DNA of 64,000 bases from NCBI RefSeq assembly GCF_000787775.1, contig NZ_BBPM01000004.1:180052-244051 (forward strand), in the 5' to 3' direction. Shown here in pieces: positions 8,770 through 19,731 of the stretch (its first letter is position 1; each line of letters opens with the position of its first letter). The DNA is from Streptacidiphilus carbonis. Lineage in GTDB: Bacteria > Actinomycetota > Actinomycetes > Streptomycetales > Streptomycetaceae. The position numbers and the translations under genes were made by a program. The notes under the pieces were generated by a model that made no database searches, had not been told where the DNA came from, and saw only the letters and a list, made by a program, of their open reading frames with translations.

Positions 8770-10353
8770 GTGGCCACTCCCAGCACCATCACCCGCTCGA
8801 CACCGCCCCGGGCAAGCCGCGGCCAGCACCCGGGCATCGCCCTCACAGTCATCGCCGCCACGCAGCTGATGGTGATCCTCGACGCCACCATCGTGAACGT
8901 CGCGCTGCCCCACATCGAGACGGCACTGAAGCTCTCGACCACCAATCTGTCCTGGGTCGTCAACGCCTACACCCTGACCTTCGGCGGACTGCTGCTGCTC
9001 GGCGGCCGCATCGGCGACATCATGGGCCGCCGCCGCACCCTGATGGCCGGCGTCCTGCTGTTCAGCCTGGCCTCGCTGCTCGGCGGACTGGCCACCGCTC
9101 CCTGGATGCTGCTCTCCGCGCGAGCGCTGCAGGGCATGGGCGCAGCCGTCGCCTCGCCCACCGCGCTGGCCTTGATCGCGACCAACTTCGAGGAGGGACC
9201 GGCGCGCAACCGTGCCTTCGGGGTCTTCTCCGCAGTGGCCGGGGCCGGCGGCGCGATCGGTCTGCTGGCCGGCGGAATGCTGACGACCTGGCTCTCCTGG
9301 CGCTGGGTGCTCTTCGTGAACGTACCGATCGGTATCGCGATCGCCCTGCTCGCGCCCCTCTACGTCAACGACTCCGAGCGCCACCCCGGCCGCTTCGACC
9401 TGCCCGGCGCGCTGAGTTCCACCATCGGCATGGTCTCACTGGTCTACGGGTTCATCCGGGCCTCGCAGGACGGCTGGTCCGACCCCTGGACCCTGGGCGC
9501 CTTCGGCCTCGCCGTGGTGCTGCTGAGCGGATTCCTACTGATCGAGTCGCGCACCGCCGAGCCGATCACCCCGCTGCGGATGTTCCGCAACCGCAACCGC
9601 TCCGGCAGCTACGGGATCATGCTCTGCCTGGCGGCGGCGATGTTCAGCATCTTCTTCTTCGTCACCCTGTTCGTGCAGAACGTCCTGGGCTACAGCCCGC
9701 TGCGGGCGGGCCTCGCCTTCCTGCCGATCAGCTTCGCCATCGTCATCGCCGCGCAGATCGCCGCCCGGCTCCAGAGCACGCTGGGGGCCAAGCCGTTCTT
9801 CATCACCGGCTCCCTGCTGGTCACCGCCGGCATCGCCTGGTTCACCCAGATCAGCGTGGACAGCAACTATGTCAGCGGGGTGCTCGGCCCCACCCTGCTG
9901 TTCGGCTTCGGCATGGGCTCCATCTTCGTGCCCATGATGCTGACGGCCGTCGCCGGCGTCGCCCCCCGGGAGACCGGGTCCGCGACCGGACTGCTCAACG
10001 CCACCCAGCAGGTCGGCGGGTCGCTGGGCCTGTCCATCCTGGTCACGGTATTCGGCACGGCCAGCCGTAACGAGGGCAAGCACCAGGCCGCCCAGTTCCT
10101 GGCGCACGCCACCCCGCAGCAGCTCGCGGCGTTCAAACACAGCGGGCAACTGCCCAAGCACTACTCCGACCTGGTCCTGAGCCACAGCATCGCCACCGCC
10201 TTCGAGATGGGCCTGGTCTTCGCCGTGCTGGCCGTTCTCATCTCGGTGTTCGTCGTCAAGAGGCCACCGGCTCCGGGCACCCCGGGTGGACCGGGGCTGC
10301 AGGACGCTCCCCCGATCGGCCTGGCGAAGCAGCCGGACGAGGAGGCGGCCTGA
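8770..10353 (+). CDS. MFS drug exporter, DHA2 (EmrB/QacA) family
   Basis: A 527-aa inner-membrane proton-coupled exporter with about 14 predicted helices. The first helix carries QLMVILDATIVNVALPHIET (DHA2 motif D1), followed by LSWVVNAYTLTFGGLLLLGG and GGRIGDIMGRRRTLM (motif A). The GTG start follows GGGGGAATCC. Length and helix number match EmrB/QacA proteins. Expression is probably controlled by the divergent TetR. The substrate cannot be read from the sequence; antiseptics, dyes or a secondary metabolite are typical for the family. Confidence 0.94.
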   Translation: MATPSTITRSTPPRASRGQHPGIALTVIAATQLMVILDATIVNVALPHIETALKLSTTNLSWVVNAYTLTFGGLLLLGGRIGDIMGRRRTLMAGVLLFSLASLLGGLATAPWMLLSARALQGMGAAVASPTALALIATNFEEGPARNRAFGVFSAVAGAGGAIGLLAGGMLTTWLSWRWVLFVNVPIGIAIALLAPLYVNDSERHPGRFDLPGALSSTIGMVSLVYGFIRASQDGWSDPWTLGAFGLAVVLLSGFLLIESRTAEPITPLRMFRNRNRSGSYGIMLCLAAAMFSIFFFVTLFVQNVLGYSPLRAGLAFLPISFAIVIAAQIAARLQSTLGAKPFFITGSLLVTAGIAWFTQISVDSNYVSGVLGPTLLFGFGMGSIFVPMMLTAVAGVAPRETGSATGLLNATQQVGGSLGLSILVTVFGTASRNEGKHQAAQFLAHATPQQLAAFKHSGQLPKHYSDLVLSHSIATAFEMGLVFAVLAVLISVFVVKRPPAPGTPGGPGLQDAPPIGLAKQPDEEAA

Positions 10354-10444
10354 ACGCTTCGGCCGATCGTTAATCATCAGTGAACGGTCGATGGTAGAAC
10401 AATTTGCTGGTGCTAAGGGATTCTGGGCCCGCACCCTGGTAGGC

Positions 10445-11329
10445 ATGCACCCCTACTTCGGACGCACCCTGCCGGCGATGGTCACGCCGTTCCACCCCGA
10501 CGGAAGCCTGGACCGCGAAGGGGCCCAGGTCCTCGCCACCCACCTGGTGGACCGGGGCTGCGACGGCATCGTGCTCAGCGGCACCACCGGGGAGTCGCCC
10601 ACCACCAGCGACGCCGAGAAGGACACCCTGCTCCGGGCGGTGCTGGAGGCCGTCGGCGACCGGGCCCGGGTCACCGCCGGAGTGGGCAGCAACGACACCC
10701 GCCACACCGTCGAACTGGCCCGCGCGGCGGAGCGGGCCGGCGCCCACGGGCTGCTGCTGGTCACCCCGTACTACAACCGGCCGGGCCAGGAGGGCATCCA
10801 GCGGCACTTCACCGCCGTCGCGGACGCCACCGCACTGCCCGTGATGCTCTACGACATCCCCGAGCGGGCCGGCAGCCGCCTCACCGAGGACACACTGCTC
10901 CGGCTGGCTGAACACCCACGGATCATCGCCGTCAAGGACGGCACCGGGGACCTCGCCCTGAGTGCCCGCGTGATCGCCCGCACCGGCCTGCAGTACTACT
11001 CGGGGATCGACGAACTCAACCTTCCGCTCTACGCCCTGGGCGGGGTGGGCGCGGTGAGCACCGTCGCCAACGTGGCCCCGGAGCAGACGCTGGCCCTGCT
11101 GGACGCCTACCTGCGCGGGGCCAACGACGAGGCGCTCCGGCTGCAGCAGCAGCTGATCCCGCTGGTCGAGGCCATGATGACGCTCGCCCCCGGCACGGTG
11201 ACCGCCAAGGCGCTGCTCCGGGCCAGGGGCCTGCCCGCAGGACCGGTCCGGCCCCCGCTGGTCGACGCCGACCCCGGGCTCAGCACCACCCTGACCCGGG
11301 CACTGGCACAGCTGTCACAGCCGGACTGA
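10445..11329 (+). CDS. dapA: 4-hydroxy-tetrahydrodipicolinate synthase family protein
   Basis: A 294-aa TIM-barrel aldolase that condenses pyruvate with aspartate semialdehyde in the lysine/diaminopimelate pathway. Key positions are present: GTTGESPT (pyruvate carboxylate site), the catalytic tyrosine in LLVTPYYNRPGQEG, and the Schiff-base lysine in IIAVKDGTGDL. I chose the ATG at 10445 (MHPYFGRTLPAMVTPF); an in-frame ATG at 10391 would add 18 residues. Streptomycetes usually hold more than one DapA homologue. This copy sits among exporter genes, so it may be a paralogue, possibly with another aldol substrate. Confidence 0.88.
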   Translation: MHPYFGRTLPAMVTPFHPDGSLDREGAQVLATHLVDRGCDGIVLSGTTGESPTTSDAEKDTLLRAVLEAVGDRARVTAGVGSNDTRHTVELARAAERAGAHGLLLVTPYYNRPGQEGIQRHFTAVADATALPVMLYDIPERAGSRLTEDTLLRLAEHPRIIAVKDGTGDLALSARVIARTGLQYYSGIDELNLPLYALGGVGAVSTVANVAPEQTLALLDAYLRGANDEALRLQQQLIPLVEAMMTLAPGTVTAKALLRARGLPAGPVRPPLVDADPGLSTTLTRALAQLSQPD

Positions 11330-11375
11330 GGCCCCGTCACGCCGAGGCCCCGTCACGCCGAGACCCTGTCGCACT
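11328..11375. repeat. Three degenerate 16-bp tandem repeats after dapA
   Basis: GAGGCCCCGTCACGCC occurs at 11328-11343 and 11344-11359, with a decayed third copy (GAGACCCTGTCGCACT) at 11360-11375. The array starts in the dapA stop codon and fills the gap to the convergent yciI-like gene. No obvious role. Confidence 0.75.
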
Positions 11376-11400
11376 GAGCCCCCATCAGGTACGGGTTCCG

Positions 11401-11700
11401 TCAGGAGGCGGGCGGCTGTCTCAGGAAGGCCAGTTCGGGCGCGGTGCCCGACGGCGTGAACTCCACCACCTGGTACTCGGCCGCTCCGGCGCGGGCGAAG
11501 GGGTCACCGGCCAGGACCGCGTCCAACTCCTCACGGTCCACGGCGCGCGCCAGCAGCACCCCGCCGGTCCGCGGCACCCGCGCCCCCGAGAGCAGCAGCA
11601 CACCGGCCGCGTAGTTCCGGTCCAGCCAGGCGCGGTGCTGCGGCAGCAGTTCATCGATCCGCTCCAGCGGCGCGGTGTAGGTCAGGACGACGACGAACAA
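11401..11700 (-). CDS. YciI family protein
   Basis: A 99-aa ferredoxin-like alpha/beta protein. The family signature is visible: FVVVLTYTAPLERIDELLPQ, then HRAWLDRNYAAGVLLLSGAR, and later GDPFARAGAAEYQVVEFTP. YciI proteins carry a conserved His/Asp pair and are thought to be small dehydrochlorinase-like or ligand-binding proteins; the physiological role is generally unknown. The start is 13 nt after the stop of the phosphatase gene, so the two are co-transcribed. Confidence 0.9.
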   Translation of the reverse strand: MFVVVLTYTAPLERIDELLPQHRAWLDRNYAAGVLLLSGARVPRTGGVLLARAVDREELDAVLAGDPFARAGAAEYQVVEFTPSGTAPELAFLRQPPAS

Positions 11701-11713
11701 GGGATCCCCCCGG

Positions 11714-12346
11714 TCAGGCCCAGCGGTCGAAGGGCCGGTCGAGTGTATAGCGGTCGTCGGAGCCGAGCAGCAGGGTCCGGCACTCCCCGTTGTCGGGGTT
11801 GGAAAGCGCCTCGAACTCCTCCACCGACCAGTGGAACCAGCGCATGCAGAACAGACGCATCATCAGGCCGTGCGTCACCAGCAGCACATTCGGCGGATAG
11901 TCCGGGCGCTCGAAATTGCGGTGCAGGGTCTCGAAGAACGCGCCCACCCGATCGTAGACGTCGGCGCCCGACTCGCCCTGGGTGAAGCGGTAGAAGAAAT
12001 GCCCGTAGGCGTCGCGTGCCTTGCGCTGGCGGCGGATGTCCTCGGCGTCCTGGAGGTTTCCCCAGTCCTGTTCGCGCAGCCTCGGCTCCTCCATCACCCG
12101 GGTCCGGGTCGGATTCATCCCCAGCAGTGCGTAGGTCTGCCGATTGCGCAGATACGGGGAGACATAGGCCTGCACCGGCTCCATTCCGAACTGGGCCCGC
12201 AACTCCTCCCCCACCGCCCGCGACTGTTCCCGGCCCTTGGCGGTCAGTTCCAGCGCATGGTCGGGCACCCGCTCGTAGATCGTCTCATCGACGTTCCCCT
12301 GCGACTCCCCATGCCTGACCAGCACAATGCGCTGTGGACGTGCCAT
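11714..12346 (-). CDS. Histidine phosphatase family protein (phosphoglycerate mutase-like)
   Basis: A 210-aa branch-1 histidine phosphatase. The catalytic RHGE motif is at residues 11-14 (RIVLVRHGESQGN), and the second conserved histidine is in VLLVTHGLMMRLFCMRW. The intermediate arginine region reads AYVSPYLRNRQTYALLG. Substrate not predictable; the family covers sugar phosphatases, cofactor phosphatases and mutases. First gene of a two-gene operon with the YciI protein. Confidence 0.92.
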   Translation of the reverse strand: MARPQRIVLVRHGESQGNVDETIYERVPDHALELTAKGREQSRAVGEELRAQFGMEPVQAYVSPYLRNRQTYALLGMNPTRTRVMEEPRLREQDWGNLQDAEDIRRQRKARDAYGHFFYRFTQGESGADVYDRVGAFFETLHRNFERPDYPPNVLLVTHGLMMRLFCMRWFHWSVEEFEALSNPDNGECRTLLLGSDDRYTLDRPFDRWA

Positions 12347-12472
12347 ACCGCCACCCTAACCGGCGGCCCAGCGGCGGGCGCGGCGCCCACTGCCCACACC
12401 CACGCCCGCCCCACAAAGGCAAAGGTTCCCTTCCGGATAATCCGCCACAGATCGAATTGCTACCCTGATTCC

Positions 12473-12961
12473 ATGACCGCCATGACGCCCACGCGGACCG
12501 AGCCCGACCTGTCCTTTCTGCTGGACCACAGCAGCCACGTCCTGCGGACCCGCATGTCGGCGGCGCTCGCGGAGATCGGGCTGACCGCGCGGATGCACTG
12601 CGTGCTGATCCACGCCCTGGAGGAGGAGCGCACCCAGGCGCAGCTCGCCGAGATCGGCGACATGGACAAGACCACCATGGTGGTCACCGTGGACGCCCTG
12701 GAGGAGGCCGGACTGGCCGAGCGCCGCCCGTCCAGCCGGGACCGCCGGGCCCGGATCATCGCGGTGACCGAGGAAGGCGCCCGGGTCGCCGAGCAGAGCC
12801 AGCAGATCGTCGACGGCGTCCATCAGCGGGCCCTCGACACCCTTCCCGCAGCAGCCCGCGAGTCCCTGCTGAACGCGCTGAACCTGCTGGTCAGCGACCA
12901 TCTGGCGGAACCTGCCGCGGCACCGCGGTCGGCCCGGAGGGCGCGGCAGCGAGAGATGTAG
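12473..12961 (+). CDS. MarR family transcriptional regulator
   Basis: A 162-aa winged-helix regulator. The recognition helix and wing are clear (QAQLAEIGDMDKTTMVVTVD, then RRPSSRDRRARIIAVTEEGA). The ATG at 12473 is preceded by TACCCT at the distance expected of a leaderless -10 element. It lies 74 bp upstream of a DHA2 exporter on the same strand, with a dyad between them, so it probably represses the exporter and releases it on binding a small phenolic or drug ligand. Confidence 0.92.
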   Translation: MTAMTPTRTEPDLSFLLDHSSHVLRTRMSAALAEIGLTARMHCVLIHALEEERTQAQLAEIGDMDKTTMVVTVDALEEAGLAERRPSSRDRRARIIAVTEEGARVAEQSQQIVDGVHQRALDTLPAAARESLLNALNLLVSDHLAEPAAAPRSARRARQREM

Positions 12962-12969
12962 CACTGAAA

Positions 12970-12995
12970 CAGATCGTCTATAACAAAACTATCTG
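12970..12995. promoter_or_regulatory. Candidate MarR operator upstream of the second exporter
   Basis: Imperfect inverted repeat of two 10-bp arms, CAGATCGTCT and AAACTATCTG, with 8 of 10 positions complementary and a 6-bp AT-rich centre (ATAACA). It is the most AT-rich stretch nearby and lies where the exporter promoter is expected. Confidence 0.55.
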
Positions 12996-13000
12996 CTAGC

Positions 13001-13032
13001 GTCTCTCCTGTCGCCCAACGGACAGGAGAGAC
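13001..13032 (+). promoter_or_regulatory. Perfect hairpin enclosing the exporter ribosome binding site
   Basis: GTCTCTCCTGTC (13001-13012), an 8-nt loop (GCCCAACG), and GACAGGAGAGAC (13021-13032), ending 3 nt before the ATG at 13036. The right arm contains the Shine-Dalgarno GGAGAG. In RNA the 12-bp stem would hide the ribosome binding site; as DNA it is also a possible protein-binding dyad. Which applies depends on the transcription start. Confidence 0.7.
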
Positions 13033-13035
13033 GCC

Positions 13036-14538
13036 ATGCCTGCCACACCGACTGCCGCTGCACCGTCTGCTGCCATACCGCCTGCCCCATCCCGGAACCG
13101 CCCGCTCGCCCTGGCCGTCATCGCCACCGGCCTGCTCATGGTCGTGCTCGACGGCAGCATCGTGACCGTGGCGATGCCCGCCATCCAGAACGACCTCGGC
13201 TTCTCCGCCACCGGACTCAGCTGGGTCGTCAACGCCTATCTGATCGCGTTCGGCAGCCTGCTGCTGCTCGCCGGACGGCTCGGCGACCTGATCGGCCGCA
13301 AGCGGATGTTCCTCGCCGGAACCGCCGTCTTCACCGCGGCCTCGGTCCTCGCCGGGACGGCCACCACCCCGGCCCTGCTCATCGCAGCCCGCTTCCTCCA
13401 GGGCCTCGGCAGCGCCATGGCCTCCGCGGTCGGGCTGGGCATCCTGGTCACCCTCTTCACCGCAGCAGCGGAACGCTCCAGGGCCATCGCCGTGTTCAGC
13501 TTCACCGGCGCGGCCGGCGCCTCCATCGGCCAGGTCCTCGGCGGTGTGCTCACCGACGCCCTCGACTGGCACTGGATCTTCTTCATCAACCTGCCGATCG
13601 GACTCGCCACCTTGGCGGTCGCGGCCGCCGTCCTGCCCGACGACCGGGGCCTCGGCCTGCGGGCCGGCGCCGACGCCATCGGCGCCGTGCTGGTCACCGC
13701 CGGGCTGATGCTCGGGATCTACACCGTCGTCCAGGTCGACCGTTACGGCTGGACCTCGACCCGCACCCTCGGCCTCGGCGCACTGGCCGCCGCGCTGCTC
13801 GCCGCGTTCGCCGTACGGCAGACGACCGCGGCCAACCCGCTGGTACCGCTGCGGCTGTTCCGCTCGCGCACGGTGGTCGCCGCCAACCTGGTGCAGATGC
13901 TGATGGTGGCCGCCCTGTTCTCGTTCCAGGTACTGGTCGCCCTCTACCTGCAGCACGTACTCGGCTACAGCGCCACCGCGACCGGGCTGGCCATGCTGCC
14001 GGCCGCCGCCGTCATCGGCGCGGTGTCACTGGGCGTCTCCGCCCGCCTCAACGCACGCTTCGGCGAACGCGCCGTCCTGCTGAGCGGGCTCGTCCTGCTG
14101 ATGGGCGTGCTCGGGCTGCTCGCCCGGATCCCGGTGCACGCCCATTACGCCACCGACCTGCTCCCGGTGATGCTGCTGGCCGCGGGCTTCGGGCTGGCCC
14201 TGCCCGCGCTGACCACCCTGGGCATGTCCGGCGCGAAAAGCACCGACGCCGGACTCGCCTCCGGACTGTTCAACACCACCCAGCAGATCGGCATGGCCCT
14301 CGGCGTCGCCGTACTCACCACCCTCGCCGCTGGCCGCACCACCCGCCTGCTCGCCCACGGCAGCGCCCGGGCCGCCGCCCTCACCGGCGGCTACCACCTG
14401 GCCTTCACCGTCGGCGCCGGCCTCCTCCTCACCGCCTTCGCGGCGGCAGCACTGCTGCTCCGCTCCCCCGGCGCTGCCGTCCGGACCTACCGGCCCACCC
14501 GCTCGGCCGCCGCGGAGGAACCGGCCCGCGCGCGCTGA
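13036..14538 (+). CDS. MFS drug exporter, DHA2 family (second copy)
   Basis: A 500-aa, roughly 14-helix inner-membrane exporter with DHA2 landmarks: GLLMVVLDGSIVTVAMPAIQ, then LSWVVNAYLIAFGSLLLLAG and GRLGDLIGRKRMFLAG. It resembles the exporter at 8770 in plan but clearly differs in sequence, so the two are not a recent duplication. The ATG has GGAGAG at correct spacing, inside a hairpin. Control is probably by the MarR gene just upstream. Substrate unknown. Confidence 0.94.
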   Translation: MPATPTAAAPSAAIPPAPSRNRPLALAVIATGLLMVVLDGSIVTVAMPAIQNDLGFSATGLSWVVNAYLIAFGSLLLLAGRLGDLIGRKRMFLAGTAVFTAASVLAGTATTPALLIAARFLQGLGSAMASAVGLGILVTLFTAAAERSRAIAVFSFTGAAGASIGQVLGGVLTDALDWHWIFFINLPIGLATLAVAAAVLPDDRGLGLRAGADAIGAVLVTAGLMLGIYTVVQVDRYGWTSTRTLGLGALAAALLAAFAVRQTTAANPLVPLRLFRSRTVVAANLVQMLMVAALFSFQVLVALYLQHVLGYSATATGLAMLPAAAVIGAVSLGVSARLNARFGERAVLLSGLVLLMGVLGLLARIPVHAHYATDLLPVMLLAAGFGLALPALTTLGMSGAKSTDAGLASGLFNTTQQIGMALGVAVLTTLAAGRTTRLLAHGSARAAALTGGYHLAFTVGAGLLLTAFAAAALLLRSPGAAVRTYRPTRSAAAEEPARAR

Positions 14539-14570
14539 CCGGCACAGCGCTGACCGGCTGCGGCAACGGG

Positions 14571-14605
14571 CGCGGCCCCCGAAGCACCTGGCTTCGGGGG
14601 CCGCG
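14571..14605. terminator. Bidirectional intrinsic-type terminator between exporter and nrdJ
   Basis: A perfect 15-bp stem, CGCGGCCCCCGAAGC with GCTTCGGGGGCCGCG, and a 5-nt loop, between the convergent exporter and nrdJ genes. No U-run follows, as is usual in streptomycetes. Confidence 0.85.
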
Positions 14606-14658
14606 TCACGGCTGTGCAGTATCAACTGGGTCCGGCAAGTATCAACTGCGGCCGCTTG

Positions 14659-17571
<2,913 letters not shown>

Positions 17572-17749
17572 TGCCGCCTCCTCCTGGGCAAAACGCCCTG
17601 GGCGCCCCGCTGCTTCCCGGGGACCCGTCGTATCCGCAAAATCCGCAAATCAATTCCGCGCAGGCAGAAGCGCCCCCTCGGGCGTCCCTGATGCGTTGGC
17701 GTGTGTGGTGCGTGCTGTGTTGGTGCGTGCTCGGCCGTTGGAACAGCGG

Positions 17750-18250
17750 CTACTGCGACGCGGGGGCGGGAGCGGGCACGGCTGCGCCCTCCTCCGCCGC
17801 TGGAGGCCGGTCCACGCGGAGCTCCGCGATGGCGGCCTCGAAGTCCTCGAGTGATTCGTATGCCCGGTACACCGAGGCGAACCTCAGATAGGCCACCACG
17901 TCCAGCTCCTTGAGCGGACCGAGTATGGCCAGGCCCACGTCATGGGTGGAGAGCTCGGCGCTGCCGGTGGCCCGGACGCACTCCTCCACCCGCTGGCCGA
18001 GCAGGGCGAGCGCGTCCTCGCTGACCGGGCGCCCCTGGCAGGCCTTGCGCACGCCGCTGATCACCTTGTCGCGACTGAACGGCTCGGTGACCCCGCTGCG
18101 CTTGACCACCATCAGCGCCGCGGTCTCCACCGTGGTGAAACGGCGGTTGCAGTCCGGGCACTGGCGGCGGCGGCGGATCGAGGTGCCGTCGTCGGTGGTA
18201 CGGGAGTCGACCACCCGGCTGTCCGGGTGCCTGCAGAAGGGGCAGTGCAT
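17750..18250 (-). CDS. nrdR: Transcriptional repressor NrdR
   Basis: A 166-aa ATP/dATP-sensing repressor of ribonucleotide reductase genes. The N-terminal zinc ribbon has two Cys pairs ([17 protein letters not shown], and [14 protein letters not shown]), followed by an ATP-cone domain ([20 protein letters not shown]). The family is usually about 150-180 aa. Two NrdR-box-like sites lie 112-160 bp upstream of the ATG, suggesting autoregulation of a nrdR-nrdJ operon. Confidence 0.97.
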   Translation of the reverse strand: MHCPFCRHPDSRVVDSRTTDDGTSIRRRRQCPDCNRRFTTVETAALMVVKRSGVTEPFSRDKVISGVRKACQGRPVSEDALALLGQRVEECVRATGSAELSTHDVGLAILGPLKELDVVAYLRFASVYRAYESLEDFEAAIAELRVDRPPAAEEGAAVPAPAPASQ

Positions 18251-18361
18251 GGTGCTGGTGTCCCTTCTGTCCCCGACGGGCCCGACCGTCCGACCGGGCG
18301 GCTCCAGGCTGATTCTAGGTGATGGCCAGGGCGGGGTCTCACGCGGGTTCCATGCGGGAAA

Positions 18362-18377
18362 CCACTACCTGTGGCCG
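18362..18377. promoter_or_regulatory. NrdR box, distal (weak right half)
   Basis: CCACTACCTGTGGCCG fits the left half of the NrdR consensus (acaCwAtATaTwgtgt) and is poor on the right. It starts exactly 32 bp from the stronger box at 18394, the spacing expected of paired NrdR boxes. Confidence 0.5.
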
Positions 18378-18393
18378 TCGGAGACCTATGTAA

Positions 18394-18409
18394 CCACTAG
18401 ATCTGGTGC
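18394..18409. promoter_or_regulatory. NrdR box, strong
   Basis: CCACTAGATCTGGTGC is a near-palindrome agreeing with most informative positions of the NrdR consensus. It lies upstream of nrdR on the minus strand, next to AT-rich text (TTACATAGG on that strand) that could hold the -10 element. Confidence 0.7.
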
Positions 18410-18669
18410 CCGCGCCAAGCCTTCGCACACCGCGTGTCGTAGCCCGCAGCTCACGCCCAGCGATCACCGCAGGTCAGACCGGAGGGCCTGGAGGAGCACC
18501 TGGGGAACTCTCACCCGGTTGGCTCGCGAGGGACGAAAAGTACGGGAGGGGACCGCTGCGGCGGGATTCATGAGATCCTGCTGATCGAACAAACGATCGC
18601 ATCATCGACTGCGCCGACCTTGTACACCGTCAACCTTGATCACGTCAGGCAACCGAGTAATAATTCACT

Positions 18670-18683
18670 CGAACGTGTGTTTG
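18670..18683. promoter_or_regulatory. LexA (SOS) box upstream of lexA
   Basis: CGAACGTGTGTTTG matches the Gram-positive/actinobacterial LexA box (GAAC-N4-GTTY) and lies about 70 bp before the chosen lexA start. It implies autoregulation. A second, poorer GAAC-containing site is at 18586-18599. The whole 18251-18751 gap between nrdR and lexA otherwise holds only the NrdR boxes and AT-rich promoter-like text. Confidence 0.7.
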
Positions 18684-18751
18684 GCGCAACCTTTCGATCA
18701 GTCATACCGTTGGCCTATTCAAAGGGAGAACGTCCGTCGAGAGGGGCCGCC

Positions 18752-19663
18752 GTGACCACCGCAAAAAGTAGCACCGTCCCGGTGCAGGAAAGCTCCCAGC
18801 ACTCCAGCACCGCGCACAGCAGCCAGACCCAGACCCGTAGCCGGGAAGAGATCGGGAATACCGTCTCGGGACTCCTTCCGAGCCAGGCTTCCGGTCCTTC
18901 CGCACCCCACTCCTCGGGACACTCCTTGGACGCTCTTGAGAACGGCGCGGCCGACAGCGCCGCCGACGAGACCATCGCGGGTGAAAGCCCCGCACGCTCC
19001 CTTCCGGGGCGCCCCCCGGGAATCCGCACCGACGAGGCCGGACTGACCGAAAGGCAGCGCCGCGTCATCGAGGTCATCAGGGATTCCGTGCAGCGGCGCG
19101 GATATCCGCCGAGCATGCGGGAGATCGGCCAGTCGGTGGGCCTCTCCAGCACCTCCTCGGTGGCCCATCAGCTGATGGCGCTGGAGCGCAAGGGATTCCT
19201 GCGCCGCGACCCGCACCGTCCGCGCGCCTACGAAGTACGCGGCATGGACGTGGTCCGCCCGGTGCCGGAGAGCACCACCGGGCGCCCGGCGACCTCCTAT
19301 GTCCCGCTGATCGGGCGGATCGCCGCCGGTGGTCCGATCCTCGCCGAGCAGTCGGTGGAGGACGTCTTCCCGCTGCCCCGGCAACTGGTCGGCGACGGCG
19401 AGCTGTTCGTGCTCAAGGTCAGCGGCGACTCGATGGTCGACGCCGCGATCATGGACGGTGACTGGGTCACCGTGCGCCGCCAGCCGGTGGCGGAGAACGG
19501 CGACATCGTCGCGGCGATGATCGACGGCGAGGCGACCGTGAAGCGCCTCAAGCGCGAGGACGGCCACATCTGGCTGATGCCGCACAACGCCGCCTACGAG
19601 CCCATCCCCGGCGACAGCGCGACGATCCTGGGCAAGGTCGTCGCGGTGCTGCGCCGGCTCTGA
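18752..19663 (+). CDS. lexA: SOS response repressor LexA with extended N-terminus
   Basis: A self-cleaving repressor of DNA-damage genes. The winged helix begins at about residue 98 ([20 protein letters not shown], then [20 protein letters not shown]). The autocleavage site is Ala192-Gly193 (IAAGG), with catalytic Ser227 (GDSMVDA) and Lys264 (EATVKRL). I start at the GTG at 18752, after GAGAGGGG, giving 303 aa. Typical streptomycete LexA is about 230-260 aa, so roughly 95 Ser/Thr/Gln-rich residues precede the DNA-binding domain. A later start is possible but I see none with a better binding site. Followed by a shared terminator and the convergent dinG-like gene. Confidence 0.95.
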   Translation: MTTAKSSTVPVQESSQHSSTAHSSQTQTRSREEIGNTVSGLLPSQASGPSAPHSSGHSLDALENGAADSAADETIAGESPARSLPGRPPGIRTDEAGLTERQRRVIEVIRDSVQRRGYPPSMREIGQSVGLSSTSSVAHQLMALERKGFLRRDPHRPRAYEVRGMDVVRPVPESTTGRPATSYVPLIGRIAAGGPILAEQSVEDVFPLPRQLVGDGELFVLKVSGDSMVDAAIMDGDWVTVRRQPVAENGDIVAAMIDGEATVKRLKREDGHIWLMPHNAAYEPIPGDSATILGKVVAVLRRL

Positions 19664-19680
19664 GGCATCGGCGGACGTGT

Positions 19681-19731
19681 CCACGGCTGCGTCGGTCCTC
19701 CCCGATCGGGGGCGGGCCGACGCAGCCGTGG
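19681..19731. terminator. Shared terminator between lexA and the dinG-like gene
   Basis: Perfect 15-bp inverted repeat CCACGGCTGCGTCGG with CCGACGCAGCCGTGG, holding a smaller CCCC-gatc-GGGG hairpin in its loop. It fills the 68-bp gap between the convergent stops. Confidence 0.85.

Noticed and set aside
10379-10386. AGTGAACG half-site before dapA, matching the TetR arms
   Set aside because: No second arm follows; a single 8-mer is not enough to claim control by the TetR protein.
17572-17749. Possible cobalamin riboswitch before nrdJ
   Set aside because: The 178-bp gap shows no B12-box-like conserved core; B12-dependent NrdJ does not itself need such control, and the transcript probably comes from nrdR.
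18586-18599. CGAACAAACGATCG considered as a second LexA box
   Set aside because: Right half is GATCG instead of GTTCG; too weak to list as a site.
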